Assembly (NCBI GenBank): GCA_052170555.1
Contig: JBQNAI010000019.1
Location: forward strand, 1 to 6,789
DNA: 6,789 bases
Direction of reading: 5' to 3'
Source: Scybalousia_A sp052170555
GTDB lineage: Bacteria > Bacteroidota > Bacteroidia > Bacteroidales > P3
How positions within the stretch are numbered: position 1 is the stretch's first letter; each line of letters starts with the position of its first letter. Positions 1 through 5,553 of this stretch are shown here, in pieces. The translations under genes and the position numbers were made by a program. Below the pieces are notes generated by a model. That model was given only the letters and a program-made list of their open reading frames with translations. It was not told the origin of the DNA and made no database searches.

Positions 1-205
1 ACATTGATTTATGTTTCAAAAGTATAATCTCTTTGTTTATTATCTCTTTTTCCTTTCTGTGTCTCAATACACAAAACAATTTCTCCATTTCCTTCGATAT
101 GAACCCCACAAATCTTTACTTTGCTCTTACTCTTCGATACTATTTTCATTATTATTTTGCATTTTAATGAAAGTGCGGAAATAATAAGAAAAACAAATTT
201 ATAAG
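1..205 (-). repeat. Leader repeat, copy A
   Basis: This block aligns without gaps to 2285 onward at a constant offset of 2284, with about 18 mismatches in the first 160 bases by hand count. Similarity fades near position 205, just after the stop of the upstream gene (224). The other copy lies directly upstream of an RHS-tip toxin gene, so another RHS tip probably lies beyond the left window edge; that is inference. On the minus strand it contains a 46-codon ORF (9-149) and, in another frame, an 11-codon ORF (127-162) that also starts with ATG in copy B. I do not recognise the repeat as a known element. Confidence 0.85.
9..149 (-). CDS. Possible 46-aa small protein in leader repeat
   Basis: An ATG-started frame of 46 codons ending in TAA encodes a basic, soluble-looking peptide that begins MKIVSKSKSK and ends QRDYTFET, with no signal peptide or membrane segment. 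The same frame is open in the other leader copy (2293-2433), with about seven amino-acid substitutions, several synonymous changes and no indel. That is mild support for coding. Against it, the equivalent start in copy B is CTG, no ribosome binding site is visible, and I recognise no family. It may instead be the tail of a longer ancestral gene carried along with the cassettes. Confidence 0.3.
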   Translation of the reverse strand: MKIVSKSKSKVKICGVHIEGNGEIVLCIETQKGKRDNKQRDYTFET

Positions 206-223
206 TTTTTAAGGAAAAATATA

Positions 224-799
224 TTAATAATACGATTTACCATTCCAATCATACATATAGAATAGGTTATCTGTATTGTATATCATTTCTATCTCTAATT
301 CTTCAAGAGATTGCAAGATATTTACAAGGACTAAACTAATTATGTCTGTGACACCTCCATAATCATGTCCAAATCTTTTTCGTGTATAAAGGAATTCTAT
401 ATTAAACGGATAAGGTGCAATATCTACATAATCAAAATTTTTATAACCTATAACACTATATTGTGAAGAAGTAGAATAGTAATCATTAATATATATATGC
501 TGTATGTTTATGATTTCTTTTTTACACAAAGAAAATAGACTACCATATATATGGTAATTCAAAGAATTCTCTTTTTTGTATATAATTAAATCAATATCAA
601 CATTATCAATAGTATAGTAATTTTTAACAACCTCAATTAGTACAAAGTTCCACAAAGAATCCGAACCTTGATAAATTACCAAACTTTTGCTATTATAATG
701 ATATACCATAACCCTATCAGGGTTTCCTATATTCATAATTATATCAAACATAGGATGTAAAGAATATTTCTTATCTACTGCGTAAGACACTTTACGCAT
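224..799 (-). CDS. Unrecognised immunity-like protein, probably 5'-frameshifted
   Basis: This is a 191-residue frame rich in Tyr, Asn and Ile, like the other candidate immunity proteins here. I recognise no domain. As it stands it starts MRKVSYAV and lacks a signal peptide. However, a second ATG at 837, one base after the stop of the preceding gene, begins a clear signal peptide in another frame that stops at 775-777. A single indel between about 775 and 800 would join the two into one exported protein. It follows the immunity gene at 839-1234 and has no toxin of its own, so it is either a second immunity gene for the M15-like toxin or a leftover from a lost cassette. If the frameshift is real, this is a pseudogene; a cytoplasmic protein starting at 799 remains possible. 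Confidence 0.6.
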   Translation of the reverse strand: MRKVSYAVDKKYSLHPMFDIIMNIGNPDRVMVYHYNSKSLVIYQGSDSLWNFVLIEVVKNYYTIDNVDIDLIIYKKENSLNYHIYGSLFSLCKKEIINIQHIYINDYYSTSSQYSVIGYKNFDYVDIAPYPFNIEFLYTRKRFGHDYGGVTDIISLVLVNILQSLEELEIEMIYNTDNLFYMYDWNGKSYY

Positions 800-837
800 G
801 CAATATTGAGTAGAATTATAAAGGCAAATCTTTTCAT
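775..837 (-). other. Detached signal-peptide ORF (20 aa)
   Basis: From ATG at 837 the frame reads MKRFAFIILLNIACVKCLTQ and then TAG. It has a basic n-region, a hydrophobic core and a small-residue/Cys region, as expected of a Sec signal peptide. It starts one base after the TAA of the gene at 839-1234, the same tight spacing used by other genes in this array. This strongly suggests it is the true 5' end of the gene whose body is read in another frame from 799. Confidence 0.6.
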
Positions 838-838
838 T

Positions 839-1234
839 TTAATATCTTTCTCTCCATTTTCCTTTGCCATCTAAATAATATTTAGATCCTATGTCTATAG
901 GACTTATTAATTTTATATACTCATTTTTCTTGTAAAATATAAAAATACCATTATTTCCTATATCTAAACAGCACTCTAGTTTATTTATTTTACTATTGTC
1001 ATGTTGCAATATAGTATATGGCACACTATGTTTATCAAGATATTCTATGGCTTGGGAAAAATAATAAGAAATATCGTCCATAACAATGTAATAATTATCC
1101 GTAGAATCTTCAATATACGGTGTAACATATATTATTTGTAGAGAATGTTCTAAATCTTTGGCACTATTCTCCTGTGCATAAATATTATTATGCAGCAAAA
1201 AAATAAGAATGAGGAAAAAGAATTTTTTATTCAT
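839..1234 (-). CDS. Secreted candidate immunity protein for M15-like toxin
   Basis: This 131-residue protein has an N-terminal Sec signal peptide (MNKKFFFLILIFLLHN..., probable signal peptidase I cleavage after Ala20 in IYA-QEN). The mature part is a small acidic domain of about 110 residues with no motif I recognise; it has a Cys pair near residues 88-89 (ECC). It starts five bases after the stop of the RHS-tip toxin at 1240-2121, the usual toxin-then-immunity order of polymorphic toxin cassettes. Export to the periplasm fits protection against a peptidoglycan-cleaving toxin. The immunity role rests on position, size and localisation rather than homology. No Shine-Dalgarno sequence is visible, which is common in Bacteroidota. 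Confidence 0.75.
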   Translation of the reverse strand: MNKKFFFLILIFLLHNNIYAQENSAKDLEHSLQIIYVTPYIEDSTDNYYIVMDDISYYFSQAIEYLDKHSVPYTILQHDNSKINKLECCLDIGNNGIFIFYKKNEYIKLISPIDIGSKYYLDGKGKWRERY

Positions 1235-1239
1235 AATCT

Positions 1240-2121
1240 TTATTGACGGATTTCAACATGAATTGCAGGATCTTTACTATTATATGGGGACAATACCTTT
1301 TCTACTTTAATATGCCTACTTAATGAATTAGAAAAATCCTTTGGATTATCTAGAGAAGAAGGTGCAATATCTATAACATTTAATACATTTTTATCTGCAC
1401 AATGTTTTGATACTTTTTGAGGACCTACTTCATATACTTTTTTCAACATTGCCTCCTTACTAGGAAAGCAATTAATAACAGCCTGTCCTGGCGATTTGTA
1501 TAGTTTTAATTGATTGTCTTTCCCTTTATTCTTTATATTATTAAACATTGCTTCTACTTGCTCCTCTGGTGTTCGTTGTGTACTTGTCACGGTGAGAGAT
1601 GTATTATTAGATTCATTCATTGCATCTACTAATACTGATTTTGATAAATAAGAAATGTTTTCACTATCATTTTTTTTAGAGTATTCTATAGTTAGATTAT
1701 TGACACTATATCCTTCTTCTACTCTTTCTTCTACCTCTCTTCCTTTGGTTTTTGTCCCAATATGATTTCCATTAATAATAATATTGTCAATATTATCATT
1801 CGTCTTAATTATACTAACCTGTTTCGTTTTTGTATTTACATAAATATCATCAATCATCTCACCATTCGGATCAATAAGTTTTACTGGATTGTTTGCACAA
1901 TAGTTATAAGGTGTTAATGACGGATATTTATCGCTCATTGGGTCGGTGGATAGCCAAATACTTAATTCACTTGCGTAATACCTAGCTCCATAGTAATGGA
2001 AGCCACTTTCGTAGTCCTTCTCTTTTCCATTAAAAACGAAAGAGGAAAAACTATCAAAATATGTTGTAAAATAGCAACAATTTGAAGTATGTTTAGATAA
2101 TATTTTTGTATTCGTTAGCAT
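1240..2121 (-). CDS. Orphan RHS-tip toxin with M15/DD-peptidase-like C-terminal domain
   Basis: With start ATG at 2121 this is 293 residues. Residues about 29-88 are an RHS core tip (GKEKDYESG, YGARYY, DPMSDKYPSL, NPVKLIDPNGE); the N-terminal RHS/YD repeats are absent. The cassette-specific part begins right after DPNGE. Residues about 175-293 resemble peptidase M15 / D-Ala-D-Ala carboxypeptidase-fold enzymes: TSTQRTPEEQ (residues 179-188) matches the S-x-x-R-x-x-x-x-Q region, SKH (238-240) with Asp251 gives two predicted zinc ligands, and DPAIHVEI (284-291) gives the third His (288) followed by Glu290. I infer a periplasmic murein peptidase. The His-Asp spacing is longer than in classical VanX/VanY. 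The frame stays open upstream to a GTG at 2286, but the matching region of the second copy contains a stop, so I prefer 2121. Confidence 0.75.
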   Translation of the reverse strand: MLTNTKILSKHTSNCCYFTTYFDSFSSFVFNGKEKDYESGFHYYGARYYASELSIWLSTDPMSDKYPSLTPYNYCANNPVKLIDPNGEMIDDIYVNTKTKQVSIIKTNDNIDNIIINGNHIGTKTKGREVEERVEEGYSVNNLTIEYSKKNDSENISYLSKSVLVDAMNESNNTSLTVTSTQRTPEEQVEAMFNNIKNKGKDNQLKLYKSPGQAVINCFPSKEAMLKKVYEVGPQKVSKHCADKNVLNVIDIAPSSLDNPKDFSNSLSRHIKVEKVLSPYNSKDPAIHVEIRQ

Positions 2122-2133
2122 TGCACAAAAATA
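2101..2133 (-). promoter_or_regulatory. Inverted repeat flanking the toxin start codon
   Basis: TATTTTTGT (2101-2109) and ACAAAAATA (2125-2133) form a perfect 9-bp inverted repeat with a 15-base spacer that contains the ATG at 2119-2121. In a minus-strand transcript starting upstream, the start codon would lie in the loop of an A/U-rich hairpin. The same structure is conserved at 5121-5153. The arms also look like TAnnTTTG boxes on each strand, so this may be a promoter region instead. Confidence 0.4.
2126..2133 (-). promoter_or_regulatory. Candidate -7 box TATTTTTG for the M15-like toxin
   Basis: Read on the minus strand this is TATTTTTG, which fits the Bacteroidota -7 consensus TAnnTTTG. 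It lies only four bases before the ATG at 2121, so a transcript would be nearly leaderless. No good TTTG -33 element is visible at the expected distance. A second TATTTTTG occurs at 2187-2194, and both are conserved in the other repeat copy (5146-5153, 5207-5214). Confidence 0.3.
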
Positions 2134-2284
2134 AAGGTTTTTTGCAATATGTTGACGGTTTTTCAGTAAAATTGAAAAGCCACGTACAAAAATAAAATGC
2201 CATTCTAAAGAATTAAAGTCCCACATTAATAAATTCTTTTTACACTTCAACAAACTAAAACGCCATTTAATTTCGGTAACATCC

Positions 2285-2486
2285 ACATTGATTTACGTCT
2301 CAAAAACATAATCTCTTTGTTTATTATCTCTCTTTCCTTGCTGTGTCTCAATACACAAAACAATTTCTCCATTTGTTTCAATCTTAACCCCACAAACCTT
2401 TACGTTGCTCTTACTCTTCAATACTATTTTCAGTGATACTTTGCATTTTAACTTAAGGTGCAAAAGTAATAAGAAAATATCTATAA
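2285..2486 (-). repeat. Leader repeat, copy B
   Basis: This is the second copy of the repeat at 1-205, aligned without gaps over the first 160 bases. It fills most of the interval between the immunity gene at 2506-2922 and the RHS-tip block of the M15-like cassette. The 46-codon frame of copy A is intact here (2293-2433, ending QRDYVFET) but begins with CTG instead of ATG. An 11-codon ATG ORF at 2411-2446 (MQSITENSIEE) parallels one in copy A. Confidence 0.85.
2461..2468 (-). promoter_or_regulatory. Candidate -7 box TACTTTTG upstream of leader B
   Basis: On the minus strand this reads TACTTTTG followed by CACC, a good match to the Bacteroidota TAnnTTTG -7 element. It lies 38 bases past the stop of the gene at 2506-2922 and would drive the leader and then the M15-like cassette. 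No convincing -33 TTTG is visible, and leader copy A has a degenerate version (TATTTCCG), which lowers confidence. Confidence 0.3.
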
Positions 2487-2505
2487 GAAAAACTATCTAC
2501 GTCTA

Positions 2506-2922
2506 TCAATTCTCAAGTATGTAAAGATGATGGAGAGTATCATAATCTTTCTTTTTATGAAACAGTAGTCTGTGATACTGCTTTGCCGATGCATCCTTAT
2601 GATGGTAAATAATGTGAACCTTCATTACAGTCGCCTGATTAAAATATATTGTTATGTCCTTATCTGCCGCTTGACTATTCAGTTTTACAACAATTGAGTC
2701 ATTATCTACAAAATCTTCAGTATGACCATCATATAGTAATAAACTATTTTCATACTGAATACACAAGGATACCTTGTTGTTGTATATGTCTATGTTAAAC
2801 CTGACAGAATCATTAGGTATTTGTATTCCATCGTTGTAACAAATAAATCTACTTGCATCTATCTGTGCCGATGCAAGATAATGCCCACATAGAACCATGA
2901 ATAGAATAGATAGTTTTTTCAT
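2506..2922 (-). CDS. Secreted candidate immunity protein for the EEVYH toxin
   Basis: This 138-residue protein starts MKKLSILFMVLCGHYLASAQ, a Sec signal peptide with probable cleavage after SA or AQ at residues 18-20. The mature domain (about 118 residues) is probably beta-rich; I do not recognise it. I chose the ATG at 2922 because it overlaps the TGA of the toxin gene as ATGA, the standard coupled arrangement; an ATG four codons upstream (2934, MAKK) is the alternative and would overlap the toxin by 16 bases. The role as cognate immunity protein is inferred from position, size and export. The mature part is rich in His, Asp and Lys near its end (KVHIIYHHKD, RLLFHKKKD). Confidence 0.75.
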   Translation of the reverse strand: MKKLSILFMVLCGHYLASAQIDASRFICYNDGIQIPNDSVRFNIDIYNNKVSLCIQYENSLLLYDGHTEDFVDNDSIVVKLNSQAADKDITIYFNQATVMKVHIIYHHKDASAKQYHRLLFHKKKDYDTLHHLYILEN

Positions 2923-3599
2923 TTTTTTTGCCATTTAACTTTATTACTAATACCATGACTAAACAATGGTAAATTGCTGTACTTTCCCACCTTGAGTCCA
3001 TATCCATTTTCGTTGTATTTCCCTCCGAATTTAAGTAAAACTGCAATATTTCCAACAGACTCAGTCTTTATTCTATTCATTAGCGTCTTACGTTTTAAAT
3101 AACTGATGGGATCTCTGCATGTTAATCGTGTTCCAGGAGCCTCTGTTGAAAACTTCCACGCATTTGCCTCTGTCCAACAGGATGGTTCAATTTGTTTTCG
3201 ATGATTGCTCTCAAAAGACCATGCATGATACACTTCTTCAAACAGATTTCTATATTCACTAAACCCAAATCTAATCTCATCTGTTTCCGGTGTTAACCCC
3301 ATTGTAAATCTTATTGTCGCTCCATATATTTTTGGTGAAAATAATCCAGATTCACTCCTATTTTCATCAAAATCCCAGCATTCAAAAGTATATGTATAGT
3401 CTTTAGCATTCGCCAAAATGGTGAATTTTTCTTCAAAAGTTCTACTGTAGACTTTGCTATTATGATCAAGTAACTGATTTATGTATTCCTCCTCCTTGTG
3501 TGTTGCAAATTTTACAGAATCTCCATCTGGGTCAACAATGTTTATTGGATTATTCCCACAATATAAGTAACTAGTTTGGTAAGGATATCTGTCGCTCAT
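2919..3599 (-). CDS. Minimal RHS-tip toxin with degenerate HExxH (EEVYH) motif
   Basis: This 226-residue protein begins at an ATG inside the RHS core motif: MSDRYPYQTSYLYCGNNPIN then IVDPDGD (residues 1-27) parallel DPMSDKYP...YCANNPVKLIDPNGE of the other cassettes but are clearly diverged. Everything after residue 27 is the cassette-specific domain. Residues 119-130 (LFEEVYHAWSFE) followed by WTEANAWKF (142-150) resemble a gluzincin-type zinc-peptidase helix, with Glu122, His125 and a downstream Glu144, but Glu121 stands where the first His of HExxH would be. It may be a degenerate or altered metallopeptidase; activity is uncertain. The ATG overlaps the TAA of the preceding immunity gene (TAATG), and its stop overlaps the next ATG, so translation is probably coupled. 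The upstream RHS body is missing. Confidence 0.7.
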   Translation of the reverse strand: MSDRYPYQTSYLYCGNNPINIVDPDGDSVKFATHKEEEYINQLLDHNSKVYSRTFEEKFTILANAKDYTYTFECWDFDENRSESGLFSPKIYGATIRFTMGLTPETDEIRFGFSEYRNLFEEVYHAWSFESNHRKQIEPSCWTEANAWKFSTEAPGTRLTCRDPISYLKRKTLMNRIKTESVGNIAVLLKFGGKYNENGYGLKVGKYSNLPLFSHGISNKVKWQKK

Positions 3600-4255
3600 T
3601 ATTCGGTGTTAACAACATTTTCTAATTCTTTCGGCAAATATCTTATATAGTGAGCATAGTAGTTTCTGCAGGAATAAATCGTATTCATATGTATACTTCG
3701 TGAGTTTTTCAGTCTATTGTCAGATATCCGTACTAAATCCTTAAACTTTGAAGGTCTATAAGGATGTAGTATGCTATACCTACTGTCGTAATTGAATACA
3801 TCAAAAATATTATCAAAATTATCAACTATATAACAAATATCCGACTTATCCTCACGTAAGTATATATCAGGATGTCTATAACCATTAATATAATTAAAAA
3901 CGAATCTAACTTTATAATTTATATTATCCCAAGAAACATATTTTTCATCTATCAAACAATTAAAATCTGTCATTTTTATCTCATAATCATCCTTATCTAA
4001 ACAAGATATAATAAAAGTTTTTTTGTTGATAAAACTTAAATCTAAGCCTTTTGTTTCTGTTTTAAGTTTAATATAATTATCCTTAGGAGAAAACAATATA
4101 TTGGTGTATCTATATGGCATAAAATACTTCCCCTTCCAGGTAACACATATCCCATACTTCGTCTCAAAACATATAGGTTTATTCATATAATAGAAACAAC
4201 CGATAATTACGAATAAAAAGAATATACCAACTACAATTTTACCTATTTTATTCAT
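3599..4255 (-). CDS. Membrane-anchored or lipoprotein candidate immunity protein
   Basis: This 218-residue protein has an N-terminal hydrophobic segment at residues 7-23 (KIVVGIFFLFVIIGCFYY). IIGC at 17-20 fits a lipobox, so it may be a lipoprotein attached at Cys20; otherwise it is a single-pass membrane protein. The remaining ~195 residues are rich in Tyr, Asn and Asp, probably face the periplasm, and match no family I know. It starts one base after the stop of the RHS-tip toxin at 4257-5141, making it that toxin's likely immunity protein. Its stop codon overlaps the start of the next RHS tip. The last codons (..VVNTE) lie at a cassette junction, so its C-terminus may have been altered by recombination. 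Confidence 0.75.
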   Translation of the reverse strand: MNKIGKIVVGIFFLFVIIGCFYYMNKPICFETKYGICVTWKGKYFMPYRYTNILFSPKDNYIKLKTETKGLDLSFINKKTFIISCLDKDDYEIKMTDFNCLIDEKYVSWDNINYKVRFVFNYINGYRHPDIYLREDKSDICYIVDNFDNIFDVFNYDSRYSILHPYRPSKFKDLVRISDNRLKNSRSIHMNTIYSCRNYYAHYIRYLPKELENVVNTE

Positions 4256-4256
4256 A

Positions 4257-5141
4257 TTACTTTAAATTTAAACATTTCTTAAAGCCTTTTGTCCAAAATC
4301 CTTTTTTCCATCCCAGCCATTCGGCTGTTCTCGTAACACTATGTTCCATTCTGAAAGTTTTTCTTTCTATAGACTCATAACCATCAAAACCTGCACGTGC
4401 TGCAGTCCACGACAATCCTCTTGAACCTGCCATGTATCCTGCGGCAAAATTTCCTATATCTCTAGCTGAGCCATAGATATTCCCTTCCTTTATGCCAGCA
4501 ACACCTCCAATATTCATCCCTCTATTATAATACTTTTCCTTCAGTTCATTTGTTAAATTCTGTGGCTCATTTAGTCTTTTAAAATCCATATTCGCTCCAT
4601 TTCTACCACCTTTTTTTTCATCCATTATATATTCAAATAGTGTCATATTTGATTTTTCCATATTACTTAAAAATTCTTTTCCTGAATTATCCATAGGATC
4701 TATCACTACACCTATTACAACTTTATTATCTTCTCCAAAAAATGAATACTTTGTTAAAGTTTCTCCTATTTTAGATTTCGTCCCTTTATTATTACGCACA
4801 TATATTCCCTTATCCTTATTTAGAATACCTCCTGTGATTTTATACGTTCCATTCTCTTGTTTGGCAACCCAAATTTCTTCCCCATTTGGATCAATAAGTT
4901 TTACTGGATTGTTTGCACAGTAATCGTAAGGGCTCAAACTTGGGTATTTGTCGCTCATCGGGTCTGTAGAAAGCCACATACTTAATTCACTTGCGTAATA
5001 CCTTGCACCGTAGTAATGGAAGCCACTTTCGTAGTCCTTCTCTTTTCCATTAAAAACGAAAGAGGAAAAACTATCAAAATATGTTGTAAAATAGCAACAA
5101 TTTGAAGTATGTTTAGATAATATTTTTGTATTCGTTAGCAT
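4257..5141 (-). CDS. Orphan RHS-tip toxin, possibly type-44-like C-terminal domain
   Basis: This 294-residue protein shares its first ~88 residues with the M15-like toxin: the nonconserved lead-in MLTNTKILSK..., then the RHS tip GKEKDYESG, YGARYY, DPMSDKYPSLSPY, NPVKLIDPNGE. After DPNGE the sequence is unrelated. Residues about 220-280 contain GNIYGSARDIGNFAAGYMAG, then GLSWTAARAGFDGYES and TAEWLGW. This Gly/Ala-rich alpha-helical pattern reminds me of the polymorphic toxin type 44 family found at RHS C-termini of Bacteroidota; I hold that at moderate confidence and no catalytic residues can be named. The start at 5141 is favoured because an in-frame TGA at 5193-5195 blocks extension. The next gene, one base away, encodes a membrane-attached candidate immunity protein. 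Confidence 0.75.
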   Translation of the reverse strand: MLTNTKILSKHTSNCCYFTTYFDSFSSFVFNGKEKDYESGFHYYGARYYASELSMWLSTDPMSDKYPSLSPYDYCANNPVKLIDPNGEEIWVAKQENGTYKITGGILNKDKGIYVRNNKGTKSKIGETLTKYSFFGEDNKVVIGVVIDPMDNSGKEFLSNMEKSNMTLFEYIMDEKKGGRNGANMDFKRLNEPQNLTNELKEKYYNRGMNIGGVAGIKEGNIYGSARDIGNFAAGYMAGSRGLSWTAARAGFDGYESIERKTFRMEHSVTRTAEWLGWKKGFWTKGFKKCLNLK

Positions 5142-5293
5142 TGCACAAAAATAAAGGTTTTTTGCAATATGTTGACGGTTTTTCAGTAAAATTCAAAAGC
5201 CACGTACAAAAATAAAATGCCATTCTAAAGAATTAAAGTCCCACATTAATAAATTCTTTTTACACTTCAATAAACTAAAACGCCATTTGATTT
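4881..5293 (-). repeat. RHS-tip/5'-flank repeat, copy 2
   Basis: This is the counterpart of 1861-2273 at an offset of 3020. Identity is almost complete from 5011 to 5293 and drops sharply from 4881 to 5010. At the distal end, homology stops near 5293, where copy 1 continues through about 11 bases into the leader repeat but this copy runs into unrelated sequence. The base at 5194 turns a TCA codon of copy 1 into TGA, showing that the flank upstream of 5141 is not coding here. Confidence 0.9.
5121..5153 (-). promoter_or_regulatory. Inverted repeat flanking the toxin start codon, copy 2
   Basis: This has the same 9-bp arms (TATTTTTGT / ACAAAAATA) and 15-base spacer as 2101-2133, with the ATG at 5139-5141 in the loop. 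The minus-strand TATTTTTG at 5146-5153 is also a candidate -7 promoter box. Exact conservation is expected because the surrounding repeat is nearly identical, so it is not independent evidence of function. Confidence 0.4.
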
Positions 5294-5553
5294 AGACAAT
5301 AGATATAAGTAGTACAAAAAAATACGTAGAGATTCTGAACAAAACTCAAAACAATCAAGAAACTACCAGGTGTTATGAAACGATAAATCCAAGTCGTAAT
5401 TCCCTTGTTTTATATAGTTTTCTTATGAATAAGATTGCTGTCCTCAAAGAGTGGTTTTAGGAAACCATTTACACGTTTACAAAAACATACAACAAAGATA
5501 TTTTTAATGATGATAAAAAATATATTCTTTAGAGGGGGAATCTCATTTTATTG
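5294..5553. other. Unique intergenic spacer
   Basis: About 260 bases between the lipoprotein gene and the RHS-tip flank repeat hold no ORF of note on either strand. Two weak hairpins were seen: an imperfect A/T-rich inverted repeat at 5494-5530, and TGGTTT/AAACCA with a 4-base loop at 5452-5467. Neither is followed by a convincing U-run. With the repeat flank (5142-5293), this makes a 412-base gene-free gap, the largest in the window and a plausible place for a promoter and terminator, though none could be fixed. Confidence 0.5.

Larger units (their letters stand above)
1861..2273 (-). repeat. RHS-tip/5'-flank repeat, copy 1
   Basis: This matches 4881-5293 at a constant offset of 3020. By hand count, 1991-2273 has only three mismatches in 283 bases (2174, 2251, 2269), whereas 1861-1990 has about 23 in 130. 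The conserved part covers about 150 bases upstream of the preferred start plus the first ~43 codons. The diverged part covers the rest of the RHS tip. Downstream of 1861 the sequences are unrelated because the toxin domains differ. It is a candidate homology tract for cassette exchange. Confidence 0.9.

Noticed and set aside
2122..2286. N-terminal extension of the M15-like toxin to a GTG at 2286
   Set aside because: The matching region of the nearly identical second copy has a TGA at 5193-5195, the extension has no RHS similarity, and the ATG at 2121 aligns with the start of the other copy.
1..2486. Leader repeats as ends of an insertion sequence or composite transposon
   Set aside because: They are direct, lack terminal inverted repeats or target duplications that I can see, and no transposase lies between them.
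2849..3055. 68-codon minus-strand ORF
   Set aside because: It overlaps the C-terminus of the EEVYH toxin and the signal peptide of its immunity gene in another frame; it is a shadow.
5424..5460. 11-codon plus-strand ORF MNKIAVLKEWF
   Set aside because: It is too short, has no conservation in the window, and lies in otherwise featureless spacer.
5452..5467. TGGTTT-TAGG-AAACCA hairpin
   Set aside because: The 6-bp stem is short and lacks a following U-tract on either strand.
5494..5530. A/T-rich imperfect inverted repeat as a terminator for the lipoprotein gene
   Set aside because: The arms (AAAGATATTTTTA and TAAAAAATATATTCTTT) pair only with bulges and no G/C stem is present; in a sequence this AT-rich it may be chance.
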